Assembly: GCA_026874595.1 (NCBI GenBank)
Contig: CM049321.1
Location: 8,550,979 to 8,614,978, forward strand
Direction: 5' to 3'
DNA from: Sipunculus nudus
Lineage: Eukaryota; Annelida; Sipuncula; Golfingiida; Sipunculidae
DNA: 64,000 bases
A model generated the notes under the pieces. That model saw only the letters and a list, made by a program, of their open reading frames with translations. It had not been told where the DNA came from and made no database searches. Positions within the stretch are counted from its first letter, which is position 1, and the number at the start of each line of letters is the position of its first letter. The translations under genes were made by a program, and so were the position numbers. Of the stretch, positions 1-11,400 are shown piece by piece.

Positions 1-1480
1 GATGGATTACAATAATATGATGGCTTAAAATCTGTATTGTGAAAGTATATATGTTTATCCTTTTGGCAGTAAGTGTTCTCGTAGCTCTTGGTCTTTCTAG
101 ATGATTCTTCCGACATTCTAGTTTTTTTTAGCCAAGTTTGATCCAGATGCCGGTGTTCGAGCATCGGTACTGACAACGCTAAGTTTCCATCGAGTCGAAC
201 AGCGGTTAATCTGTCCCGCCAGCTGTGCCAAGTGAGGGCCTGTTTAGAATACATACAGTCGGGGCGTTTCCTCCTGAAAACAGTGACTTTGCCTGCCGTG
301 CATGGTCAGAGCCTATCGAGTTGTAGCTGCTTATTTATTCTGGGAGGAATTTAGCTTGGGCAACATGCACTCGCACAATTTAATGAGATAAAACACCTTC
401 TCTGGAATAAAATTCAGAGCCTAAACCTTCAAATTATCAGGACTGCATATTCTTATTTAAACTTAAAAATGAAACCGAAAGATACTAACAAGGCTAGGTA
501 GAAAGACTGCAGTTCTTAACGTGGGTGGCTATACACCTGATATCAGACATGGTCTAAGCAGACTCTGGTAAAATTAAGCCATACCCGCCACAGAGGGCAA
601 GCATGAGGGTCCACTGCTCGATGGAAAGAGGAGAAATATCTGAATTATGCCCAGTTTAATACATGCTACAGAAGGCAGGGTGGAAACCCTGCATTGCGAT
701 TGGTTATGGGGCATCTCTATATTGACTGTCAATCAGTGTTGATGCCCCACCCTTGACCAACTGAGGTCCAGGTCAAACGGCAAGTGTTATATCATTCCCC
801 CCCCCCCCCCTATAAGGAAAATTTTATACTACAGTGGTAAATTTGTGATAGCAGTCGTAATTTCTAGCCTTTGGAGAGGAGGGTTTTTTGGTTTGTTATA
901 TGACCAAATCATGACTGATAGTCTGTGTATAGGCTGTTAGCCGGCTACCCAACCCCTAACTCCCATGTTGGGAGGGGGGAGGTAGGTTTATCCAGTGCTA
1001 CAACAGCGGGTAGGGAGTATTCTCACCCCACACAGTACCACCAGGGATTAGGGACTTTGCAGTCTGATAGTTGTTTTGAAAGTTCAGGGATTGTGTAATT
1101 TTATTAGACATTCAAAACAATATAAGATATTCAAAGACATCAATGACATTAAAAAATGCACCAGGTACAGAAAGTTGCTACATGTTATAGTCCATTAGTG
1201 AGCCTTGTGTTCATATAGGATTTAAGCATTAGTCCAGTTGGTGGCGCCACAGGCCGCAGTAATTACTCAAGGTGCTTCATTTATAAAAGCGTCCAATATC
1301 TGGCTGTAGCGGCATGTTGGCTCAGGTCGCAGATTACTGTAGCAGAAGAGCTGGGCCGGACCACACTAGTAAGGCTGCACTGATGGCTGACAACTGGTAC
1401 ATGCAAGAATGGAACATCTGAAAATAAAATACAACAGCGGCAGTATCTGTCCTTATGATACAAGTATAATTTCTGAAACT
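1..1480. other. Intergenic sequence left of the satellite
   Basis: No credible coding region is seen. Short open frames here have no recognisable domain or splice context. The stretch contains a compact hairpin at 674-691 (arms GCAGGGT/ACCCTGC), a nested inverted repeat at 708-748, a C-tract of 14 at about 797-810, and a GGTGGCGCCACA block at 1240-1251 that matches the palindrome found in repeats elsewhere in the window. Confidence 0.6.
239..320 (+). repeat. Isolated, diverged copy of the satellite unit
   Basis: One unit of the large array lies about 1.6 kb outside it. It keeps the exact block TTTCCTCCTGAAAACAGTG and then GCATGGTCAGAGCCT in the order and spacing of the array unit. The (GTG)3 block typical of the array is replaced by TCGGGGCG, and the base before TGG in the GAATGG block is C, giving GCATGG. 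The first two units of the array at 1958-2100 share both differences, so this looks like an old form of the unit. Confidence 0.8.
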
Positions 1481-1484
1481 AGTC

Positions 1485-1955
1485 CCTTTCTGTGACTAAA
1501 ATCACTCCTATCTCGGCAGTGGTTCGACTAATCTGCCGAAAATTTTGCAGGTCTATACATCTTTGATAGCTTTCTGGATTTTCTCTCTTTATTATGCGCA
1601 AAACTGGAGGCGCCACCTGCAACCATTTTCGCACAGCGTCCGCCTGTTTGTCTGCTGTGGGATAAAATCACTCATCTCAGTAGTGGTTTGACTTATCTGC
1701 CTAAAATTTTGCATCTTTATACATCTTAACCAGCTTTCTCGATTTTGTAGCAGGTGGCGTCACCTACATTTATGTTTAATCTGCAGACATTCAGGCTTAT
1801 ATCTATGGACTGGTTTGACAAAGCCCCCCTGAAATTTTGCATGAGTATAGATCTCACACAGCTGTTTATCATACGCAAAACTGGAGGCGCCACCCGCAAC
1901 CATTTTTGCACAGCGTCTGTCTGTGCCGTGGGATAAAATCACTCATATCTCAGTA
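1485..1955. repeat. GGCGCC-palindrome repeat, about 280-bp tandem copies
   Basis: Two tandem copies with a period of about 282 bp are anchored at GGAGGCGCCACC (near 1605 and 1886), with a GGTGGCGTCACC block between them. The text is the reverse complement of the repeat at 62390-63200: both contain the phrases for TGGGATAAAATCACTCAT and CAAAATTTTAGGCAG-like blocks. It abuts the left edge of the satellite array. It is probably the interior of a non-autonomous transposon, but no ends were recognised here. Confidence 0.65.
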
Positions 1956-4740
1956 GTATGGGTATTTAGATTCGGGGTTGTTCCTATTGAAAACCGTGTC
2001 TGTGCCGGTCATGCATGGTGGGGGTGTTGGGTATACCTAGATTCGGGGTGGTTCCTCCTGAAAACATTTAGAGTGTGTTGGCCATGCATGGTCAGAGCCT
2101 GTTAATTATATTTAGAGAGGTGGTGTTCCCTCCTGAAAACATTAGTGTCTGTGCCAGCCATGAATGGTCAGAGCCTGTTAATTATATTTAAAGTGGTGGT
2201 GGTTCCATCTGAAAACATTAGTGTCTGTGCCAGCCATGAATGGTCAGAGCCTGTTAATTATATTTTGAGTGGTGCTGGTTCCTCCTGAAAACAGTGTCTG
2301 TGCCAGCCATGAATGGTCAGAGCCTGTTAATTATATTAAGAGTGGTGGTGTTTCCTCCTGAAAACAGTGTCTGTGCCAGCCATGAATGGTCAGAGCCTGT
2401 TAATTATATTCAGAGTGGTGGTGTTTCCTCCTGAAAACATTAGTCTTTGTGTTAGCCATGAATGGTCAGAGCCTGTTAATTATATTAAGAATGGTGGTGT
2501 TTCCTCCTGAAAACAATGTCTGTGCCAGCCATGAATGGTCAGAGCCTGTTAATTATATTAAGAGTGGTGGTGGTTACTCCTGAAAACCGTGTTTGTGCCA
2601 GCCATGAATGGTCAGAGCCTGTTAATTATATTTAGAGTGGTGGTGGTTCCTCCAGAAAACATTAGTGTCTGTGCCAGCCATGAATGGTCAGAGCCTGGTA
2701 ATTATATTTAGAGTGGTGGTGGTTCCTCCTGAAAACATTAGTGTCTGTGCCAGCCATGAATGGTCAGAGCCTGTTAATTATATTTAGAGTGGTGGTGGTT
2801 CCTCCTGAAAACCTTAGTGTCTGTGCAAGCCATGAATGGTCAGAGCCTGTTAATTATATTTAGAGTGGTGGTGGTTCCTCCTGAAAACATTAGTCTTTGT
2901 GTTAGCCATGACTGGTCAGAGCCTGTTAATTATATTAAGAGTGGTGGTGGTTCCTCCTGAAAACAGTGTCTGTGTTAGCCATGACTGGTCAGAGCCTGTT
3001 AATTATATTTAGAGTGGTTGTGGTTCCTCCTGAAAACATTAGTCTTTGTGTTAGCCATGAATGGTCAGAGCCTGTTAATTATATTTAGAGTGGTGGTGGT
3101 TCCTTCTGAAAACAGTGTCTGTGTTAGCCATGAATGGTCAGAGCCTGTTAATATTTAGAGTGGTGATGGTTCCTCCTGAAAACATTAGTCTTTGTGTTAG
3201 CCATGAATGGTCAGAGCCTGTTAATTTTATTTAGAGTGGTGGTGGTTCCTCCTGAAAACATTAGTCTTTGTGTTAGCCATGAATGGTCAGAGCCTGTTAA
3301 TTATATTTATAGGGGTGGTGGTTCCTCCTGAAAACATTAGTGTTTGTGTCAGCCATGAATGGTCAGAGCCTGTTAATTATATTTAGAGTGGTGGTGGTTC
3401 CTCCTGAAAACAGTGTCTGTGCCAGCCATGAATGGTCAAAGCCTGTTAATTATATTTAGAGTGGTGGTGGTTCCTCCTGAAAACATTAGTCTTTGTGTTA
3501 GCCATGAATGGTCAGAGTCTGTTAATTATATTTAGAGTGGTGGTGGTTCCTCCTGAAAACAGTGTCTGTGCCAGCCATGAATGGTCAGAGCCTGTTAATT
3601 ATATTTAGAGTGGTGGTGGTTCCTCCTGAAAACATTAGTGTCTGTACCAGCCATGAATGGTCAGAGCCTGTTAATTATATTTAGAGTGGTGGTGGTTCCT
3701 CCTGAAAACAGTGTCTGTACCAGCCATGAATGGTCAGAGCCTGATAATTATATTTAGAGTGGTGGTGGTTCCTCCTGAAAACTGTCTGTGCCAGCCATGA
3801 ATGGTCAGAGCCTGTTAATTATATTTAGAGTGGTGGTGGTTCCTCCTGAAAACATTAGTGTCTGTGTTAGCCATGAATGGTCAGAGCCTGTTAATTATAT
3901 TTAGAGTGGTGGTGGTTCCTCCTGAAAACATTAGTCTTTGTGTTAGCCATGATAGTCAGAGCCTGTTAATTATATTTAGAGTGGTGGTGGTTCTTCCTGA
4001 AAATATTAGTCTTTGTGTTAGCCATGGATGGTCAGAGCCTGTTAATTATATTTAGAGTGGTGGTGGTTCCTCCTGAAAACATTAGTCTTTGTTTTAGCCA
4101 TGAATGGTCAGAGACTGCTAATTATATTTAGAGTGGTGGTGGTTCCTCCTGAAAACAGTCTGTGTTAGCCATGAATGGTCAGAGCCTGTTAATTATATTT
4201 GGAGTGGTGGTGGTTCCTCCTGAAAACATTAGTCTTTGTGTTAGCCATGAATGGTCAGAGCCTGTTAATTATATTTAGAGTGGTGGTGGGCCCTCCTGAA
4301 AACATTAGTCTTTGTGTCAGCCATGAATGGTCAGAGCCTGTTAATTATATTTAGAGTGGTGGTGGTTCCTCCTGAAAACAGTGTCTGTGCCAGCCATGAA
4401 TGGTCAGAGCCTGTTAATTATATTTAGAGTGGTGGTGGTTCCTCCAGAAAACAGTGTCTGTGCCAGCCATGAATGGTCAGAGCCTGTTAATTATATTTAG
4501 AGTGGTGGTGGTTCCTCCTGAAAACATTAGTGTCTGTGCCAGCCATGAATGGTCAGAGCCTGTTAATTATATTTTGAGTGGTGGTGGTTCCTCCTGAAAA
4601 CCTTCATGTCTGTGCCAGCCATGAATGGTCAGAGCCTGTTAATTGTATTTAGAGTGGTGGTGGTTCCTCCAGAAAACAGTGTCTGTGCCAGCCATGAATG
4701 GTCAGAGCCTGTTAATTATATTTAGAGTGGTGGTGGTTCC

Positions 4741-6300
4741 TCCTGAAAACAGTGCCTGTGCCAGCCATGAATGGTCAGTCTGTTAATTATATTTAGAGTG
4801 GTTGTGGTTCCTCCTGAAATCAGTGTCTGTGCCAGCCATGAATAGTCAGAGCTTGTTAATTATATTTAGAGTGGTGGTGGTTCCTCCTGAAAGCATTAGT
4901 GTCTGTGCCAGCCATGAATGGTCAGAGCCTGTTAATTATATTTAGAGTGGTGGTGGTTCCTCCTGAAAACAGTGTCTGTGCCAGCCGTGAATGGTAAGAG
5001 CCTGTTAATTATATTTAGAGTGGTTGTGGTTCCTCCTGAAATCAGTGTCTGTGCCAGCCATGAATAGTCAGAGCTTGTTAATTATATTTAGAGTGGTGGT
5101 GGTTCCTCCTGAAAACATTAGTGTCTGTGCCAGCCATGAATGGTCAGAGCCTGTTAATTATATTTAGAGTGGTGGTGGTTCCTCCTGAAAACAGTGTCTG
5201 TGCCAGCCATGAATGGTCAGAGCCTGTTTATTATATTTAGAGTGGTGGTGGTTCCTCCTGAAAACAGTCCTTGTGTTAGCCATGAATGGTCAGTCTGTTA
5301 ATTATATTTAGAGTGATGGTGGTTCCTCCTGAAAACATTCGTGTCTGTGCCAGCCATGAATGGTCAGAGCCTGTTAATTATATTTAGAGTGGTGGTGGTT
5401 CCTCCTGAAAACATTAGTCTTTGTGTTAGCCATGAATGGTCAGAGCCTGTTAATTATATTTAGAGTGGTGGTGGTTCCTCCTGAAAACCTTCATGTCTGT
5501 GCCAGCCATGAATGGTCAGAGCCTGTTAATTATATTTAGAGTGGTGGTGGTTCCTCCAGAAAACAGTGTCTGTGCCAGCCATGAATGGTCAGAGCCTGTT
5601 AATTATATTTAGAGTGGTGGTGGTTCCTCCAGAAAACAGTGTCTGTGCCAGCCATGAATGGTCAGAGCCTGTTAATTATATTTAGAGTGGTGGTGGTTCC
5701 TCCTGAAAACAGTGCCTGTGCCAGCCATGAATGGTCAGTCTGTTAATTATATTTAGAGTGGTTGTGGTTCCTCCTGAAATCAGTGTCTGTGCCAGCCATG
5801 AATAGTCAGAGCTTGTTAATTATATTAAGAGTGTTGGTGGTTCCTCCTGAAAGCATTAGTGTCTGTGCCAGCCATGAATGAACAGAGTCTGTTAATTATA
5901 TTTAGAGTGGTGGTGGTTCCTCCTGAAAACAGTGTCTGTGCCAGCCGTGAATGGTAAGAGCCTGTTAATTATATTTAGAGTGGTTGTGGTTCCTCCTGAA
6001 ATCAGTGTCTGTGCCAGCCATGAATAGCCAGAGCTTGTTAATTATATTTAGAGTGGTGGTGGTTCCTCCTGAAAACATTAGTGTCTGTGCCAGCCATGAA
6101 TGGTCAGAGCCTGTTAATTATATTTAGAGTGGTGGTGGTTCCTCCTGAAAACAGTGTCTGTGCCAGCCATGAATGGTCAGAGCCTGTTAATTATATTTAG
6201 AGTGGTGGTGGTTCCTCCTGAAAACAGTCCTTGTGTTAGCAATGAATGGGCAGTCTGTTAATTATATTTAGAGTGATGGTGGTTCCTCCTGAAAACATTC
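4741..6300 (+). repeat. Higher-order repeat, 960-bp period
   Basis: Within the array, 13 units are duplicated: text from 4741 recurs at 5701 at a constant offset of 960. Diagnostic private variants recur in the same order, including AGTGCCTGTG, a shortened GGTCAGTCTG unit, AATCAGTG, GAATAGTCAGAGCTTG and CAGTCCTTGTG. A few copy-specific changes have accumulated (for example AATGAACAGAG near 5880 in the second copy). Confidence 0.9.
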
Positions 6301-8401
6301 GTGTCTGTGCCAGCCATGAATGGTCAGAGCCTGTTAATTATATTTAGAGGGGTGGTGGTTCCTCCTGAAAACATTAGTCTTTGTGTTAGCCATGAATGGT
6401 CAGAGCCTGTTAATTATACTTAGAGTGTTGGTGGTTCCTCCAGAAAACAGTGTCTGTGCCAACCATGAATGGTCAGAGCCTGTTAATTATATTTAGAGTG
6501 GTGGTGGTTCCTCCTGAAAACATAAGTGTCTGTGCCAGCCTTGAATGGTAAGAGCCTGTTAATTATATTTAGAGTGGTTGTGGTTCCTCCTGAAATCAGT
6601 GTCTGTGCCAGCCATGAATAGTCAGAGCTTGTTAATTATATTTAGAGTGGTGGTGGTTCCTCCTGAAAACATTAGTCTTTGTGTTAGCCATGAATGGTCA
6701 GAGCCTGTTAATTTTATTTAGAGTGGTGGTGGTTCCTCCTGAAAACATTAGTCTTTGTGTTAGCCATGAATGGTCAGAGCCTGTTAATTATATTTAGAGT
6801 GGTGGTGGTTCCTCCTGAAAACATTAGTGTTTGTGTCAGCCATGAATGGTCAGAGCCTGTTAATTATATTTAGAGTGGTGGTGGTTCCTCCTGAAAACAG
6901 TGTCTGTGCCAGCCATGAATGGTCAGAGTCTGTTAATTATATTTAGAGTGGTGGTGGTTCCTCCTGAAAACATTAGTCTTTGTGTTAGCCATGAATGGTC
7001 AGAGTCTGTTAATTATATTTAGAGTGGTGGTGGTTCCTCCTGAAAACAGTGTGTGCCAGCCATGAATGGTCAGAGCCTGTTAATTATATTTAGAGTGGTG
7101 GTGGTTCCTCCTGAAAACAGTGTCTGTACCAGCCATGAATGGTCAGAGCCTGATAATTATATTTAGAGTGGTGGTGGTTCCTCCTGAAAACTGTCTGTGA
7201 CAGCCATGAATGGTCAGAGCCTGTTAATTATATTTAGAGTGGTGGTGGTTCCTCCTGAAAACATTAGTGTCTGTGTTAGCCATGAAGGGTCAGAGCCTGT
7301 TAATTATATTTAGAGTGGTGGTGGTTCCTCCTGAAAACATTAGTCTTTGTGTTAGCCATGAATGGTCAGAGCCTGTTAATTATATTTAGAGTGGTGGTGG
7401 TTCCTCCTGAAAATATTAGTCTTTGTGTTAGCCATGAATAGTCAGAGCCTGTTAATTATTTTAAGAGTGTTTGTGGTTCCTCCTGAAAACAGTGTCTGTG
7501 TTAGCCATGAATGGTCAGAGCCTGTTAATTATATTTAGAGTGGTGGTGGTTCCTCCTGAAAACATTAGTCTTTGTGTTAGCCATGAATGGTCAGAGACTG
7601 CTAATTATATTTAGAGTGGTGGTGGTTCCTCCTGAAAACAGTCTGTGTTAGCCATGAATGGTCAGAGCCTGTTAATTATATTTAGAGTGGTGGTGGTTCC
7701 TCCTGAAAACATTAGTCTTTGTGTTAGCCATGAATGGTCAGAGCCTGTTAATTATATTTAGAGTGGTGGTGGTTCCTCCTGAAAACATTAGTCTTTGTGT
7801 CAGCCATGAATGGTCAGAGCCTGTTAATTATATATTTAGAGTGGTGGTGGTTCCTCCTGAAAACTGTCTGTGCTAGCCATGAATGGTCAGAGCCTGTTAA
7901 TTATATTTAGAGTGGTGGTGGTTCCTCCAGAAAACAGTGTCTGTTCCAGCCATGAATGGTCAGAGCCTGTTAATTATATTTAGAGTGGTGGTGGTTCCTC
8001 CTGAAAACATTAGTGTCTGTGCCAGCCATGAATGGTCAGAGCCTGTTAATTATATTTAGAGTGGTGGTGGTTCCTCCTGAAAACATTCGTGTCTGTGCCA
8101 GCCATGAATGGTCAGAGCCTGTTAATTATATTTAGAGTGGTGGTGGTTCCTCCTGAAAACATTAGTCTTTGTGTTAGCCATGAATGGTCAGAGCCTGTTA
8201 ATTATACTTAGAGTGTTGGTGGTTCCTCCAGAAAACAGTGTCTGTGCCAGCCATGAATGGTCAGAGCCTGTTAATTATATTTAGAGTGGTGGTGGTTCCT
8301 CCTGAAAACATAAGTGTCTGTGCCAGCCGTGAATGGTAAGAGCCTGTTAATTATATTTAGAGTGGTTGTGGTTCCTCCTGAAATCAGTGTCTGTGCCAGC
8401 C

Positions 8402-11400
8402 ATGAATAGTCAGAGCTTGTTAATTATATTTAGAGTGGTGGTGGTTCCTCCTGAAAACATTTGTGTCTGTGCCAGCCATGAATGGTCAGAGCCTGTTAAT
8501 TATATTTAGAGTGGTGGTGGTTCCTCCTGAAAACAGTGTCTGTGCCAGCCATGAATGGTCAGAGCCTTTTAATTATATTTAGAGTGGTGGTGGTTCCTCC
8601 TGAAAACAGTCTTTGTGTTAGCCATGAATGGTCAGAGCCTGTTAATTATATTTAGATGGTGGTGGTTCCTCCTGAAAACAGTGTCTGTGTTAGCTATGAA
8701 TGGTCAGAGCCTGTTAATTATACTTAGTGTTGGTGGTTCCTCCAGAAAACAGTGTCTGTGCCAGCCATGAATGGTCAGAGCCTGTTAATTATATTTAGAG
8801 TGGTGGTGGTTCCTCCAGAAAACAGTGTGTGCCAGCCATGAATGGTCAGAGCCTGTTAATTATATTGAGAGTGGTGGTGGTTCATCCTGAAAACAGTGTC
8901 TGTGCCAGCCATGAATGGTCAGAGCCTGTTAATTATATTTAGAGTGGTGATGGTTCCTCCTGAAAACATTAGTCTTTGTGTTAGCCATGAATGGTCAGAG
9001 CCTGTTAATTATATTCAGAGTGGTGATGGTTCCTCCTGAAAACATTAGTCTTTGTGTTAGCCATGAATGGTCAGAGCCTGTTAATTATATTTAGAGTGGT
9101 GGTGGTTCCTCCTGAAAACATAAGTGTCTGTGTTAGCCATGAATGGTCAGAGCCTGTTAATTATATTAAGAGTGGTGGTGGTTCCTCCTGAAAACATTAG
9201 TCTGTGTTAGCCATGAATGGTCAGAGTCTGTTTATTATATTTAGAGTGGTGGTGGTTCCTCCTGAAAACATTAGTGTCTGTGTTAGCCATGAATGGTCAG
9301 AGCCTGTTAATATTTAGAGTGGTGGTGGTTCCTCCAGAAAACAGTGTGTGCCAGCCATGAATGGTCAGAGCCTGTTAATTATATTTAGAGTGGTGGTGGT
9401 TCCTCCTGAAAACATTCGTGTCTGTGCCAGCCATGAATGGTCAGAGCCTGTTAATTATATTTAGAGTGGTGGTGGTTCCTCCAGAAAACAGTGTCTGTGC
9501 CAGCCATGAATGGTCAGAGCCTGTTAATTATATTTAGAGTGGTGGTGGTTCCTCCTGAAAACATAAGTGTCTGTGCCAGCCGTGAATGGTAAGAGCCTGT
9601 TAATTATATTTAGAGTGGTTGTGGTTCCTCCTGAAATCAGTGTCTGTGCCAGCCATGAATAGTCAGAGCTTGTTAATTATATTTAGAGTGGTGGTGGTTC
9701 CTCCTGAAAACATTTGTGTCTGTGCCAGCCATGAATGGTCAGAGCCTGTTAATTATATTTAGAGTGGTGGTGGTTCCTCCTGAAAACAGTGTCTGTGCCA
9801 GCCATGAATGGTCAGAGCCTTTTAATTATATTTAGAGTGGTGGTGGTTCCTCCTGAAAACAGTCTTTGTGTTAGCCATGAATGGTCAGAGCCTGTTAATT
9901 ATATTTAGAGTGGTGGTGGTTCCTCCTGAAAACAGTGTCTGTGTTAGCTATGAATGGTCAGAGCCTGTTAATTATACTTAGTGTTGGTGGTTCCTCCAGA
10001 AAACAGTGTCTGTGCCAGCCATGAATGGTCAGAGCCTGTTAATTATATTGAGAGTGGTGGTGGTTCCTCCAGAAAACAGTGTGTGCCAGCCATGAATGGT
10101 CAGAGCCTGTTAATTATATTGAGAGTGGTGGTGGTTCCTCCTGAAAACAGTGTCTGTGCCAGCCATGAATGGTCAGAGCCTGTTAATTATATTTAGAGTG
10201 GTGATGGTTCCTCCTGAAAACATTAGTCTTTGTGTTAGCCATGAATGGTCAGAGCCTGTTAATTATATTCAGAGTGGTGATGGTTCCTCCTGAAAACATT
10301 AGTCTTTGTGTTAGCCATGAATGGTCAGAGCCTGTTAATTATATTTAGAGTGGTGGTGGTTCCTCCTGAAAACATAAGTGTCTGTGTTAGCCATGAATGG
10401 TCAGAGCCTGTTAATTATATTAAGAGTGGTGGTGGTTCCTCCTGAAAACATTAGTCTTTGTGTTAGCCATGAATGGTCAGAGCCTGTTTATTATATTTAG
10501 AGTGGTGGTGGTTCCTCCTGAAAACATTAGTGTCTGTGTTAGCCATGAATGGTCAGAGCCTGTTAATATTTAGAGTGGTGGTGGTTCCTCCTGAAAACAT
10601 TAGTGTTTGTGTCAGCCATGAATGGTCAGAGCCTGTTAATTATATTTAGAGTGGTGGTGGTTCCTCCTGAAAACAGTGTCTGTGCCAGCCATGAATGGTC
10701 AGAGCCTGTTAATTATATTTAGAGTGGTGGTGGTTCCTCCTGAAAACATAAGTGTCTGTGCCAGCCGTGAATGGTAAGAGCCTGTTAATTATATTTAGAG
10801 TGGTGGTGGTTCCTCCTGAAAACAGTGTCTGTGTTAGCCATGAATGGACATAGCCTGTTAATATCTAGAGTGGTGGTGGTTCCTCCTGAAAACACAAGTG
10901 TCTGTGCCAGCCGTGAATGGTAAGAGCCTGTTAATTATATTTAGAGTGGTTGTGGTTCCTCCTGAAATCAGTGTGTGCCAGCCATGAATAGTCAGAGCTT
11001 GTTAATTATATTTAGAGTGGTGGTGGTTCCTCCTGAAAACATTAGTGTCTGTGCCAGCCATGAATGGTCAGAGCCTGTTAATTATATTTAGAGTGGTGGT
11101 GGTTCCTCCTGAAAACAGTGTCTGTGCCAGCCATGAATGGTCAGAGCCTGTTAATTATATTTAGAGTGGTGGTGGTTCCTCCTGAAAACATTTGTGTCTG
11201 TGCCAGCCATGAATGGTCAGAGCCTGTTAATTATATTTAGAGTGGTGGTGGTTCCTCCTGAAAACATTAGTCTTTGTGTTAGCCATGAATGGTCAGAGAC
11301 TGCTAATTATATTTAGAGTGGTGGTGGTTCCTCCTGAAAACAGTCTGTGTTAGCCATGAATGGTCAGAGCCTGTTAATTATATTTAGAGTGGTGGTGGTT

